Translations under genes and position numbers: made by a program
The notes under the pieces: generated by a model
What the model saw: only the letters and a program-made list of their open reading frames with translations
Told to the model about the DNA's origin: nothing
Database searches by the model: none
Assembly (NCBI RefSeq): GCF_000025485.1
Contig: NC_013862.1
Location: 1-39,929 of the forward strand
DNA: 39,929 nt
DNA from: Allochromatium vinosum DSM 180
GTDB taxonomy: Bacteria > Pseudomonadota > Gammaproteobacteria > Chromatiales > Chromatiaceae
Direction: 5' to 3'
Part shown: in pieces, positions 32,467 through 39,927 of the stretch
How positions within the stretch are numbered: position 1 is the stretch's first letter
Layout of the letters: each line of letters opens with the position of its first letter

Positions 32467-32682
32467 TCAACCCTGTATCACGATGTCACGCTGCCACCCC
32501 ATCCAGCGCACCCGTGACCAGGCGTCATCCAGGGTGTCGCTGAACGGTTCTAGGTGCTGTTCGCCTTGACCATCGAGCCATTCCGCGACGATCCCGAACT
32601 GTCCGGTACAGGTATCACGCCGTATCACCAAACGCTCGACATCACCGTGTACAATACGCTCCACCAGCTCGCCGTCGTTCAT
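32467..32682 (-). CDS. Small protein coupled to the recombinase gene, function unknown
   Basis: The 71-residue protein is acidic and probably beta-rich (LVERIVHGDVERLVIRRDTCTGQFGIVAEWLDGQG, then a helix FSDTLDDAWSRVRWM). It starts inside the end of the recombinase gene with a 41-bp overlap. AAGGAG is well spaced before the ATG, so it is almost certainly translated. I do not recognise the family. A recombinase accessory or anti-restriction role would be guesswork. Confidence 0.65.
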   Translation of the reverse strand: MNDGELVERIVHGDVERLVIRRDTCTGQFGIVAEWLDGQGEQHLEPFSDTLDDAWSRVRWMGWQRDIVIQG

Positions 32683-33382
32683 CGTTCTCTCCTTCAGCTC
32701 CAATCGACAGACAGATATTCTTGACTGTTTGCGGATGCCAATGGCGTTTCCCACGCGGAATCGCCCCTTGCGCATTCAGTTGCTTGGCAATCCCGCTGTA
32801 GCTCATTCCGGCTTCGCGCCACGTCTGCACCTGCCGTTTGATCACCTGTTCCTCGGGCTGCTCGATCAGGGCACGCCCATCCGATCCTAACTGATACCCG
32901 TAGGGAATCCCGCCCACACGTTCACCACGAACCCTCTTGGCCCTGAGAGCCGCCCTGGTGCGTGCACCGATGATCAGGCGCTCATATTCAGCAAAGGCAT
33001 CGATGATGCGCCGCATTAAAATATCGGATGGACTGTCCGAACCGGTCCCCTCCCCGGCTGCCGACATGATGCGCGCCCCTTTGCGTTGCACGGCACTTTC
33101 GATCATGGCCACCACCAGCGGATCACGCCCGAGCCGGTCGCGTTTGGCGACCATCAACACATCGCCTGGATTCAAGACTCCAATGGCCTCCAGCAGCGCC
33201 GGACGCTTGTCCAACCCGGTCGACCCCGACACCCCTTCATCGCGATAAACCCCGGCCAGTTCACCCGCCGCTTTCAGACAGGCATCGTACTGCGCTTCCA
33301 GGCCGGCCCCGGAGTCGGTTTGCTGATCGGTACTGACTCGCAGATAGGCGAGCGTGGTCATCGAGGGGGTCTCCAGCGTCAT
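32642..33382 (-). CDS. Serine recombinase (resolvase/invertase family)
   Basis: The 246-residue protein has the catalytic serine in LAYLRVSTDQQ, then YRDEGVSGSTGLDKRPALLEAI, MVAKRDRLGRDPLVVA, and EYERLIIGARTRAAL leading into helix E. A short recombinase-type region (GGIPYGYQL) and a C-terminal helix-turn-helix (YSGIAKQLNAQG, WHPQTVKNI) follow. It is too short for a large phage integrase. It may resolve plasmid dimers or invert or integrate a segment. AAGGG lies 6 bp before the ATG. A 7-bp inverted repeat at 33420-33445 upstream could be part of its site. Confidence 0.92.
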   Translation of the reverse strand: MTLETPSMTTLAYLRVSTDQQTDSGAGLEAQYDACLKAAGELAGVYRDEGVSGSTGLDKRPALLEAIGVLNPGDVLMVAKRDRLGRDPLVVAMIESAVQRKGARIMSAAGEGTGSDSPSDILMRRIIDAFAEYERLIIGARTRAALRAKRVRGERVGGIPYGYQLGSDGRALIEQPEEQVIKRQVQTWREAGMSYSGIAKQLNAQGAIPRGKRHWHPQTVKNICLSIGAEGENDERRRAGGAYCTR

Positions 33383-33419
33383 CCAACACCCTTCGTACCC
33401 TACGCCGACCCGCTGCCAG

Positions 33420-33445
33420 CTTCAAGAACCGACCGGTGCTTGAAG
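33420..33445. repeat. Inverted repeat upstream of the recombinase
   Basis: CTTCAAG (33420-33426) is inverted as CTTGAAG (33439-33445) around a 12-bp spacer containing ACCGGT. It lies between the divergent recombinase and kfrA genes. A res-type recombination subsite and a regulatory dyad are both possible. Confidence 0.35.
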
Positions 33446-33451
33446 ATCGGG

Positions 33452-33510
33452 GTTAGTTTCTTTTGTTAGTTTGTTTCTTGATTACTTTATTTCTATCTTT
33501 GTTTGTTTAA
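33452..33510. repeat. GTTAGTTT repeats upstream of kfrA
   Basis: GTTAGTTT occurs at 33452-33459 and 33465-33472 (13 bp apart), with a variant GTTTGTTT at 33501-33508, in a markedly T-rich strand. KfrA proteins repress their own promoter, so this may be their operator. The heptamer also occurs three times at 13573-13621. Confidence 0.4.
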
Positions 33511-33581
33511 TCGTTGGTCATGTCTGATCCGGTGTGCTATCGTTGGGACACTCGCCCCACTCCGATCTGAGGAACCGCCCC

Positions 33582-34283
33582 ATGCGTCCCGTGGAAGTCA
33601 CCGATGAAGCAATCATTGAAGCTGGCCGCGCCCTGGTCGAGCAGGGTCGCAATGTGACCGGCTTTGCCTTACGCCAAGTGATCGGGAGTGGCGCCCCGAA
33701 TCGCCTCAAGACGGTCTGGGATCGCCATCAGGCCCAGGGCCTCCCCCAACCCGAACCACGGCCCCTCCCCGATGGCATCGTCAATGTGCTCGATCGACTT
33801 GAAACCGAGTATTCAAAGCAACTGTATAAACTGGCCCTGGAAATCCAGGCGCTTGCGCATCAAGAAGCCGAGCAAACGCTACAAGCCGGTCGAGACCAGT
33901 GGCAGCACGATCGACAGGCGCTGGAACAAGAGGTAGAAGATGCCTCGCAGACGGTTGAAACCCTGGAGCAACAGATGCAAGAGCTTCAGGAAGAACGGGA
34001 GAGGTTACGTCACGAATTGCAGCAACAAGCGACGCAGATTGGAACGCTTCAAGCCCAGCTTGAACACGCCCATCAGCAGGTGCAGACGTTGACGACGGAG
34101 ATGCAGCAGGAACGCGAGCAACGGACACTGGCCCGTGAGCAGGTCGCGCGTCAGGAGGGGGAGTTAGTGGCGTTACGGAAGATGCAGGCGGAATGGGCGA
34201 AGTCGAATGCGACCCCATCACAAGCGGTCAAGAAACGTTCCAGGGCGAGTGGATCTGCGTCGAGTAACGATCCGGATCGCTGA
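33582..34283 (+). CDS. kfrA: KfrA-like coiled-coil DNA-binding protein
   Basis: The 233-residue protein has an N-terminal KfrA domain (VTDEAIIEAGRALVEQGRNVTGFALRQVIGSGAPNRLKTVWDRH) that should bind DNA. From about residue 70 to 205 it is an almost unbroken Gln/Glu-rich coiled coil. A basic Ser-rich tail ends it. KfrA of IncP and other plasmids is an autorepressor that forms filament-like structures aiding segregation. GAGGA lies 9 bp before the chosen ATG. The frame opens 48 bp earlier, without a better site. It is divergent from the recombinase. Confidence 0.9.
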   Translation: MRPVEVTDEAIIEAGRALVEQGRNVTGFALRQVIGSGAPNRLKTVWDRHQAQGLPQPEPRPLPDGIVNVLDRLETEYSKQLYKLALEIQALAHQEAEQTLQAGRDQWQHDRQALEQEVEDASQTVETLEQQMQELQEERERLRHELQQQATQIGTLQAQLEHAHQQVQTLTTEMQQEREQRTLAREQVARQEGELVALRKMQAEWAKSNATPSQAVKKRSRASGSASSNDPDR

Positions 34284-34424
34284 TGCTCTTCTAAGACTGC
34301 AATCCGTACTTGCAGCCATTTGAACATAGCCTATCATTGGGAACATTCGGTATTGAATGCCTGCTGTAAATTAAGACATTCGATGGCGCATCACGAATCT
34401 GTATGAATCGCGAGAGATGAACGA

Positions 34425-34778
34425 ATGGGGATCGTCAAGAATCGCACGTCCAAGCTGAAGCGGCAGACCATCACTGATTTCAGCCATGCGATGTCCAGTG
34501 CTCATGCGCTCTTCCTTGCGCGCTGTCCGCAATATGGACACCGTACCATGACGCGGGATGAATGGCTGGCCTTGCGGACGCTGGTACGGTTTCAGTACCG
34601 CGCCGGTATTCGTTCCGATACGCCAATGAATCACTGGATTTGGAAGCAAAGTCCGCCGTTTCCTTGCGATTCAGATCCCAGATCGGACGTGTTGCGTTGG
34701 CGACTGTCCAGATTGCCGTATCGCGGGTTAACGGAGCCGGACGACTCCTTTGATTATGATGCGGACATTCCATTCTGA
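34425..34778 (+). CDS. Small basic protein with SSB-like C-terminal tail
   Basis: The 117-residue protein is basic (VKNRTSKLKRQTITDF, RWRLSRLPYRGL) with one helical stretch (SHAMSSAHALFLARC). The C terminus is DDSFDYDADIPF, nearly the DFDDDIPF tail by which SSB recruits repair and replication proteins. No OB fold is visible, so it is not an SSB itself. It might compete with or mimic SSB for tail-binding partners (inference). The next gene begins 25 bp later. Confidence 0.6.
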   Translation: MGIVKNRTSKLKRQTITDFSHAMSSAHALFLARCPQYGHRTMTRDEWLALRTLVRFQYRAGIRSDTPMNHWIWKQSPPFPCDSDPRSDVLRWRLSRLPYRGLTEPDDSFDYDADIPF

Positions 34779-34803
34779 AGCCATAGCCACCGGAGAAAAC
34801 CCG

Positions 34804-35211
34804 ATGCGAATCATCAAGTCTTACGATCCTGACACTGGCAACTGTGTTGGTGTCACCCTCGCTGATCCCACTGAGAAAAGCGGTGCATCGATCAGCGTAT
34901 TCAATCGGGTCGAGACGGACGTGAAACTCCCGCTCGGCTGGTATCTGTTCAGCGATGGTCGAGGCGAATATGCGCTGGAGTGTCGTCCAACGGATGCGGA
35001 TATCCTGGCCGAACTCACCTACCTGCTGGCCGAGGTGCAGGATTCAGAAGATGAGACCTTGCTAAATGTCTTTCGCCGACTGAGCGGGACGCGCTCGCCA
35101 CTCTTATGGCGAGAGTTTGCGACCGATCGAATGACGGCGGTGAATGAGTCGCGCATTGAGCGTGCGGCCCAAGAGATTGTCGATGAATTGAATCGGTACG
35201 GATCTGTTTGA
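34804..35211 (+). CDS. Unknown soluble protein
   Basis: The 135-residue acidic alpha/beta protein is of no family I recognise. It begins MRIIKSYDPDTGNCVGVTLADP, continues with VKLPLGWYLFSDGRGEYALEC, and has a helical second half ending EIVDELNRYG. GGAGA lies about 8 bp before the chosen ATG. The frame extends upstream over the end of the previous gene without a ribosome-binding site. It is probably cotranscribed with the SSB-tail gene. Confidence 0.6.
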   Translation: MRIIKSYDPDTGNCVGVTLADPTEKSGASISVFNRVETDVKLPLGWYLFSDGRGEYALECRPTDADILAELTYLLAEVQDSEDETLLNVFRRLSGTRSPLLWREFATDRMTAVNESRIERAAQEIVDELNRYGSV

Positions 35212-35291
35212 TAGTTGGTAGAAGCAGGTACAACAGGACGCAAGAGCACGGAAGCTTGCCAAAAATGTAAGTCCGGAGTATCGAGCCATAT

Positions 35292-35900
35292 CTAATGATC
35301 TATTTCAAAAAAACTCCGATCGATAAAAACCATTTTTTGCTCTAAGCCTTGGCTTCCAAACGGAATAATCACCGATTTCCCTTTGATTACCACCTTTGAT
35401 TGACCTGAAAAATTTCCGATTAATTCCCAATTTTCAGTCCGGATCGCATCGGCAGGGCGTGCTGGAGGATGGTAAGAAAAGACATTGACTTGAAGATTAA
35501 CAAATCCATCACCAACGGCTAAAATAATTTCGGGCAAGCCATCGGCATCAAAATCATGTGTTCCGGCCTGTACGAAACAGCTTTCAACGATTTCACTACT
35601 TTCATCAATGCAATCATTCTCAAAATCTGTCGGCAAATAACTGGCAATATTTAAATTCTCGAACATTACAAGGTAGTCCATTCCCGCTTGTGAGGCTCTT
35701 TTGACAATCAGCCGATCCGGTTTGATTGGCGCTTCAAATTCAAGATCCAATGAGGATGCGGCAAAAAATTCTTCAGGATGATTCCAAGTTATGGTTCGAT
35801 CCAAACCGGATATCAATGTATCGGCTACTGCGCTACCAGACGCTGGTAGGTATCCGATCATGATAGCTATCGCGTAAAAAATATTTCTTTTAAACATCAT
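35292..35900 (-). CDS. Secreted protein with FG-GAP-like calcium-binding motif
   Basis: The 202-residue protein has a signal peptide (FYAIAIMIGYLPASGSAVA, cleavage after AVA) and a beta-rich mature part. THDFDADGLPEIILAVGDG is the DxDxDG..E signature of FG-GAP/VCBS-type repeats, which bind calcium. Two cysteines (NDCIDE, ESCFVQ) flank a loop just before it. AT-rich. It lies 26 bp after the Cys-module gene on the same strand. The location is periplasmic or outside the cell; the ligand is unknown. Confidence 0.65.
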   Translation of the reverse strand: MMFKRNIFYAIAIMIGYLPASGSAVADTLISGLDRTITWNHPEEFFAASSLDLEFEAPIKPDRLIVKRASQAGMDYLVMFENLNIASYLPTDFENDCIDESSEIVESCFVQAGTHDFDADGLPEIILAVGDGFVNLQVNVFSYHPPARPADAIRTENWELIGNFSGQSKVVIKGKSVIIPFGSQGLEQKMVFIDRSFFEIDH

Positions 35901-35926
35901 AGCTTTTAAACTAATTAGAAGGCATT

Positions 35927-36409
35927 TTACTTACAATAAAAAAACACATTCTTATCATCATCGTTAACAACTAAAGTGCCGTTTTTTATTTGAAGCGTAT
36001 AATTTTCATTATATTCTCCAGTATCTTCTACATTGCAACTAAAAACGCCTGAAATATAAGATTCACTAGAAGTCAATATTTTTTTCAACTCACAATACTG
36101 AGCGGCTGTTGAGAAGCTCGTTGTTTCAATGGAAACATAAATCTCCGAACCATTCTTACAGGCATCAACTGATTGCTCCCAGTGCCCATAAAATCGTTGT
36201 GGTATTACAGCTTTTGCAACATTCCCGGAACGCTTTTCCAGACATTGATCTGAATATGCATAAGGACTGTTAGTGTCATGTTCCGCGCACCAAGCATCGC
36301 CTTGTGGGTATCGGCACTCATCTGAAAAACTTGGATCAGGTAGGCATTTGGCCATGGCTGATCCATGCATAAAAGCAAGGGCGATTAGGGCAAGTTTAAA
36401 TAAACGCAT
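35927..36409 (-). CDS. Secreted Cys-module protein (paralog of 26900 N terminus)
   Basis: The 160-residue protein has a signal peptide to SAMA. The same cysteine module as the 26900 gene follows: KCLPDP, ECRYPQGDAWCAEHD, PYAYSDQCL. The rest (about 100 residues, Cys pairs in DACKNG, YCELKK, FSCNVE and a final FYCK) has no match to that protein. It looks like a small beta-rich disulfide domain. The gene is AT-rich. Function is unknown; the shared module suggests a common partner or surface. Confidence 0.65.
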   Translation of the reverse strand: MRLFKLALIALAFMHGSAMAKCLPDPSFSDECRYPQGDAWCAEHDTNSPYAYSDQCLEKRSGNVAKAVIPQRFYGHWEQSVDACKNGSEIYVSIETTSFSTAAQYCELKKILTSSESYISGVFSCNVEDTGEYNENYTLQIKNGTLVVNDDDKNVFFYCK

Positions 36410-36468
36410 GTCAAAACCTATAAATTTATTATTATCTAATTATTCAACCTGATTTTAGTGCGATAGCC

Positions 36469-36825
36469 TTATTTGTTTTCTGAACAATACCCGCTACTGC
36501 CATCTGTAAGAAAGCCGCTTGGACAGCTAGTTCCCGTTTTTGGAATGACTCGGGGAGCAGGCGTTGAAGACGATATTTGCGTACAGTAGCCGCTGGAACC
36601 ATCCGTTCGATAGCCATTGGGACAAATGTTGGTCAATTTCTGAACAACTTGCGGAGCCGGTTTTGATGAAGAAATGGGTGTGCAGTAGCCACTTGAACCG
36701 TCGGTACGATAACCGTTGGGGCAAGAACTACTGAGTTTCGGAACAGACGCTGAAAAAGCTTGCTGCGAGAGTACAGCCGTCAAAGCAAGAACAACTAACT
36801 TTCCAGATTGAGTTTTCAAGCTCAT
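36469..36825 (-). CDS. Secreted protein with three 33-residue Cys repeats
   Basis: The 118-residue protein has a signal peptide (LVVLALTAVLSQQAFSA). The mature part is three units with cysteines at 35/48, 68/81 and 101/114, an exact 33-residue period. Each unit contains CPNGYRTDGSSGYC (CPSGFLTDGSSGYC in the last), which should close one disulfide. Ser/Pro linkers (ISSSKPAP, ISSSTPAP) join them. It is of low complexity apart from the signal. It may be an extracellular binding or adhesion peptide; I know no named family. Confidence 0.68.
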   Translation of the reverse strand: MSLKTQSGKLVVLALTAVLSQQAFSASVPKLSSSCPNGYRTDGSSGYCTPISSSKPAPQVVQKLTNICPNGYRTDGSSGYCTQISSSTPAPRVIPKTGTSCPSGFLTDGSSGYCSENK

Positions 36826-36887
36826 TTTGTTTGATATATAGTTTGTTTACTATGATTGATCGCTGGAACCGTTACGATTCAGCTTAC

Positions 36888-37481
36888 TCAAAATTCGTTT
36901 TTACGAATGCACTCAACTAAAGCATGAGAGGCAAGTTTGCTTGTTACCATTCTTCTATGCGGAAATATAGGCATTTGAACGGAATCACCAACACTCATAA
37001 TTGCGCTTTTTTGAGGAATAATCATTTGATCGTATTTTGTCCAAAAAGAAACGGGGCGCACTGGCAATAATGAGTCAACATTACTATTCAGATTTCTAAG
37101 ATATGTGCTTCCTGGCCGCATTTGCAAACTACCTTTGAGCGGTAACAAGTAACTCAATACAGTCCCGTAGTGTGGGCTTGATACAGCAATAAACTTGTTT
37201 ACGTTGTTCGTTCCTCCAAGATTCTGAAGATAGTGCCTGCTGACGATCCCGCCCATACTAAACCCAATCAAAGAGAATTGTTCGCCTCTTGGTATTTTAC
37301 TCTCAGCAAAAATTTTCAACTGAAAGGCTAAATCTTCGATTCCTGCAATTCCGTAATTGGGACGAAGGTTTATGGAAAACGTTTTATATCCATGAGCCGT
37401 CATCAGGTTTGAGACATTCTTAAAAATGCGTTCAGTATCGAATATTCCATGTACTAAAACGATGTTTTTACTATCGCTCAT
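36888..37481 (-). CDS. Alpha/beta hydrolase, lipase-like
   Basis: The 197-residue protein has an oxyanion-hole motif LVHGIFD (9-15) and the nucleophile elbow GFSMGG with S75. It also has a likely acid in WTKYDQ (D151) and a histidine in LASHALVE (H186), so the triad is complete. The fold is a minimal lipase/PGAP1-like hydrolase without signal peptide or lid. The substrate may be a lipid or other ester. It is AT-rich, matching the neighbouring secreted-protein genes. The ribosome-binding site is weak. Confidence 0.8.
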   Translation of the reverse strand: MSDSKNIVLVHGIFDTERIFKNVSNLMTAHGYKTFSINLRPNYGIAGIEDLAFQLKIFAESKIPRGEQFSLIGFSMGGIVSRHYLQNLGGTNNVNKFIAVSSPHYGTVLSYLLPLKGSLQMRPGSTYLRNLNSNVDSLLPVRPVSFWTKYDQMIIPQKSAIMSVGDSVQMPIFPHRRMVTSKLASHALVECIRKNEF

Positions 37482-38040
37482 ACTGCCTGCGACCTTGAGC
37501 CTGTTTCAGCACTGACAGGATAGACTTCAGTCGAAATCACTGGCTTTTAGCTCTGTCAAGATGAACGGTTTGTTCACTGAAAAACACCTGATCAGTTAGA
37601 GTAAAGTATTTGAACGCATCAAAGCAGCCCGCAACCGAAAAGTTACAGACTTTGCAGGGTACGAAAGGATGTCGGATCTATCGGAAAAACAGGAGAGATA
37701 GGCTAGATCGCCCACCTGGACGATAGCGGGAACGCTGGAGGAAATGCAGGAAACGCCACCATGGGCGCTGGAGAACGGGGAGTCTGATCCCCTAGCCTGA
37801 ACACGCATGTCCTACCTCCCGTCTTCCTGGACCCAATGTTGGGCGGGGTGTGTGGCTGTCGACCGTCCCTGTCTGACTGGTGACGGTCAGTGGATTGATC
37901 TGGATCGTACCCCGTTGACGGAGACGTGTAAAGGGAAAATGGATCGATGGGTTTGGATCTTTCCATCGACTCACGTCCATCATGAAGTCGAGTGCATCCT
38001 CAGCGAGGATGGTGCGATCCGTTCACAACCGGATGAGGTC
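37482..38040. other. Intergenic region of about 560 bp
   Basis: No supported gene is seen. A plus-strand frame from 37807 has some protein-like composition but no ribosome-binding site, and its end is antisense to the lipoprotein gene (see rejected items). I see no clear promoter, repeat or terminator. Confidence 0.4.
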
Positions 38041-38415
38041 TCAGTCTACACAACGCCCATCTACCACCCGCCCATTTTCGACATAGGACCGACACCCGCA
38101 CGGATTGTTGTCGTGTTCGCAGGTGCCTTGAACACGCTCGCCGATCTGAGCGCCAAAGCTCGCCAGACAGTATCCAGCGCATTCTGAGGCATCACGGCAT
38201 GGACGACCGGCATCAGGGTAGGGGATGACGCACATCGGCTGCTGCGCAAGACACACGCGCTTGATCTGGCCACCAGCTCGCTCGCAGGCCACCGGGTCGG
38301 TGTCGAGGGCTGGATCGGCCATAGCACAACCGGTGATGGCCAAAACCAGGATCAGCACGCCCAGGAGGACGGCGAACCACGTCAAGCCCAATCGCCTTGC
38401 TCGAACAGTCTGCAT
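38041..38415 (-). CDS. Cysteine-rich lipoprotein
   Basis: The 124-residue protein has a lipoprotein signal: basic RARRLG, a hydrophobic stretch, and the lipobox AITGC with C30 as the acylation site. The mature part has many cysteines in a spaced pattern (VACERAGG, VCLAQQPMCV, GRPCRDASECAGYCL, GTCEHDNNPCGC, GRCVD), so it should be a compact disulfide-bonded domain at the membrane. AGGAGG lies before the ATG, one of the best ribosome-binding sites in the window. Function is unknown. Confidence 0.75.
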   Translation of the reverse strand: MQTVRARRLGLTWFAVLLGVLILVLAITGCAMADPALDTDPVACERAGGQIKRVCLAQQPMCVIPYPDAGRPCRDASECAGYCLASFGAQIGERVQGTCEHDNNPCGCRSYVENGRVVDGRCVD

Positions 38416-38810
38416 CTCGCCTCCTGTGTCTCGAACCGGTTGGGATGGGGTCGACGGCCTTGGCTCGACCGTAGACGGCTGTTGAATGGCGTCGATCGTA
38501 GTCCTTCAGGCCGTCAGGGTGAAGGGGGACCATGCTCGATGGCCTGATCCGGACTGGACACCTGGCTGACGGCTGAATGCCCGATCAAATACTGATCAGT
38601 CTAAATATCGTGGATATCTCAGTCTGCTCGATGGCTTGGGTTCCAGGCGCTGATCTTGAAGACACTACCACTTGGAGACTGCATTTTTAGGACTTTTCAG
38701 ACTGGTAGGACGTTTCAGGTGAGGTTGGATCGCTTGAGACTGGGTGACTTTGGTGGCTTAATCGGACACTTTTTGTAGGATAATGGAGCGCTTTTCGGTT
38801 GGTTGCCGTT
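38416..38810. other. Intergenic region left of the origin
   Basis: About 400 bp between the lipoprotein gene start and the DnaA boxes. No open frame is credible. The lipoprotein promoter must lie at its left end. I see no repeat beyond a short TACTGATCAGT palindrome near 38589. Part of it may belong to the origin. Confidence 0.35.
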
Positions 38811-38813
38811 CGG

Positions 38814-38842
38814 TTATCCACAGGCGAGCAAAGTTATCCACA
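38814..38842 (+). promoter_or_regulatory. Two perfect DnaA boxes
   Basis: TTATCCACA occurs at 38814-38822 and 38834-38842, 20 bp apart and on the same strand. Both match the strict DnaA consensus. An AT-rich stretch (about 38855-38930) and the iterons follow, so this is the DnaA-binding part of oriV. Confidence 0.88.
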
Positions 38843-38920
38843 GGGGCGGTTTGCTTTTCTATACTTTCCCTTTTAATCTTTTCGGTGCGATATTTTTCTT
38901 ATAAATCAATATTTTATACT

Positions 38921-39009
38921 GCAATACCAGTAGAGATTCCGGGCTACACCACGAGAGATTCCGGGCAATACCAGTAGAGATTCCGGGCTACACCACGAGA
39001 GATTCCGGG
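38921..39009 (+). repeat. Iteron array of the replication origin
   Basis: GAGATTCCGGG occurs four times, at 38933, 38955, 38977 and 38999, an exact 22-bp period (two helical turns). The leading half of each unit alternates between two forms, CAATACCAGTA and CTACACCACGA, so the array is also a doubled 44-bp unit. RepB should bind here, to start replication and to repress its own gene, which begins 44 bp after the last core. Confidence 0.9.
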
Positions 39010-39052
39010 TATTATAGTAATATGAGTATCTAAAAATTACTGGTATCAGAAA

Positions 39053-39898
39053 TTGTCGAAGCTCAAGCCGATCTACGTCACCAAGTCCAACAGTCTGGTT
39101 GAGGCGTGCTACTCCTTGTCTTTGGCCGAGCTACGCATCCTTCTAGCAACCATCGCTCAGATCGACAGTCGGCCAGGAGCGGCCCCAATTTCTTCTGATA
39201 CGCCCTTCCCTCTACATGCAAGCGATCTAGCCAAACTGTTCCGTGTGCCGTCCAAGCAAGCCTATGAGCTGTTACGGGATGGTGCATCACGACTCTATGA
39301 ACGTGATGTCATTATTGATGCGGCTACTACTGCTCATCCTAACAAGTACACTAAAAGTCGTTGGGTTTCCGCGATTACTTATGTCGAGGATGAAGGCTAC
39401 GTCGATCTCTACTTTGCCCCCAAGGTGCTGCCGTTTCTTACAAACTTGGCAAGTGAGTTCACCCGCTATCAGATCAAACACGTTGCGCCCATGTCCTCGG
39501 TCTACGCAATCAGGCTTTACGAACTGCTCAAGCAGTGGGTGAAGATCGGGGAGCGTCAACTAAGCATTGACGAAATTAAAACCATGCTGATGATTGATAA
39601 CGCCTATTCCAGTGTTACCGAGCTAAAACGCTGGGTTGTCACACCGGCCGTGCAACAGATCAACAAGCACAGTGACCTGAAGGTCACAATGGAACAGCGT
39701 AAACGTGGACGCACAATCACCGCCTTAATCTTCAAGATCGAAGCCAAGCGGGAAGCTCAACCTCCGCGCAAAAAGTCTGCTGCGAAACCCAAGCTCACAC
39801 GAGAGTACGTCGAGAAATACGCCCATCCGGGAGAGAGCTGGGAGGACGCCAAAGCTCGAATCCAGCACCTGATTGATCAGGGTAAGACTCCAGCTTAA
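39053..39898 (+). CDS. repB: Replication initiator protein, Rep_3 (RepB) family
   Basis: The 281-residue protein has two winged-helix domains typical of iteron-binding initiators. The N-terminal segment is VTKSNSLVEACYSLSLAELRILLATIAQID; later come ELLRDGASRLYERDV, SSVYAIRLYELLKQW and the C-terminal recognition region RGRTITALIFKIE. A basic linker and tail end the protein. The only initiation codon near the family's N terminus is TTG at 39053; the frame has no ATG or GTG between the upstream stop (39023) and it. The ribosome-binding site is weak, so expression is likely low and controlled. parA follows across the circular join. Confidence 0.93.
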   Translation: MSKLKPIYVTKSNSLVEACYSLSLAELRILLATIAQIDSRPGAAPISSDTPFPLHASDLAKLFRVPSKQAYELLRDGASRLYERDVIIDAATTAHPNKYTKSRWVSAITYVEDEGYVDLYFAPKVLPFLTNLASEFTRYQIKHVAPMSSVYAIRLYELLKQWVKIGERQLSIDEIKTMLMIDNAYSSVTELKRWVVTPAVQQINKHSDLKVTMEQRKRGRTITALIFKIEAKREAQPPRKKSAAKPKLTREYVEKYAHPGESWEDAKARIQHLIDQGKTPA

Positions 39899-39927
39899 TT
39901 TGCACATATGTACAAATGTAAATTTGT
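39899..39927. promoter_or_regulatory. Palindromic sites between repB and parA
   Basis: TTTGCACATATGTACAAA (39899-39916) is a near-perfect palindrome starting right after the repB stop. ACAAAT (39912-39917) and ATTTGT (39922-39927) form a second dyad. Together with TGTGCAAA at 15-22 they make a cluster of related half-sites upstream of parA, the usual place of the centromere or operator for small ParA/RHH systems. Confidence 0.55.

Noticed and set aside
32642-33382. Transposase or insertion sequence
   Set aside because: The gene is a resolvase-type serine recombinase. No flanking terminal inverted repeats or target duplications were seen.
33781-34221. 146-codon minus-strand frame opposite kfrA
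   Set aside because: Pro/Ala/Ser-rich mirror of the KfrA coiled coil; no start signal.
37807-38187. 126-codon plus-strand frame with some protein-like sequence in its first 75 codons
   Set aside because: No ribosome-binding site, and its 3' half is antisense to the lipoprotein gene, which has a lipobox and a strong ribosome-binding site. A remnant is possible but cannot be shown.
38921-39009. CRISPR-like short repeats
   Set aside because: The 22-bp period leaves no unique spacers, there are no cas genes, and DnaA boxes and repB sit beside it. It is an iteron array.
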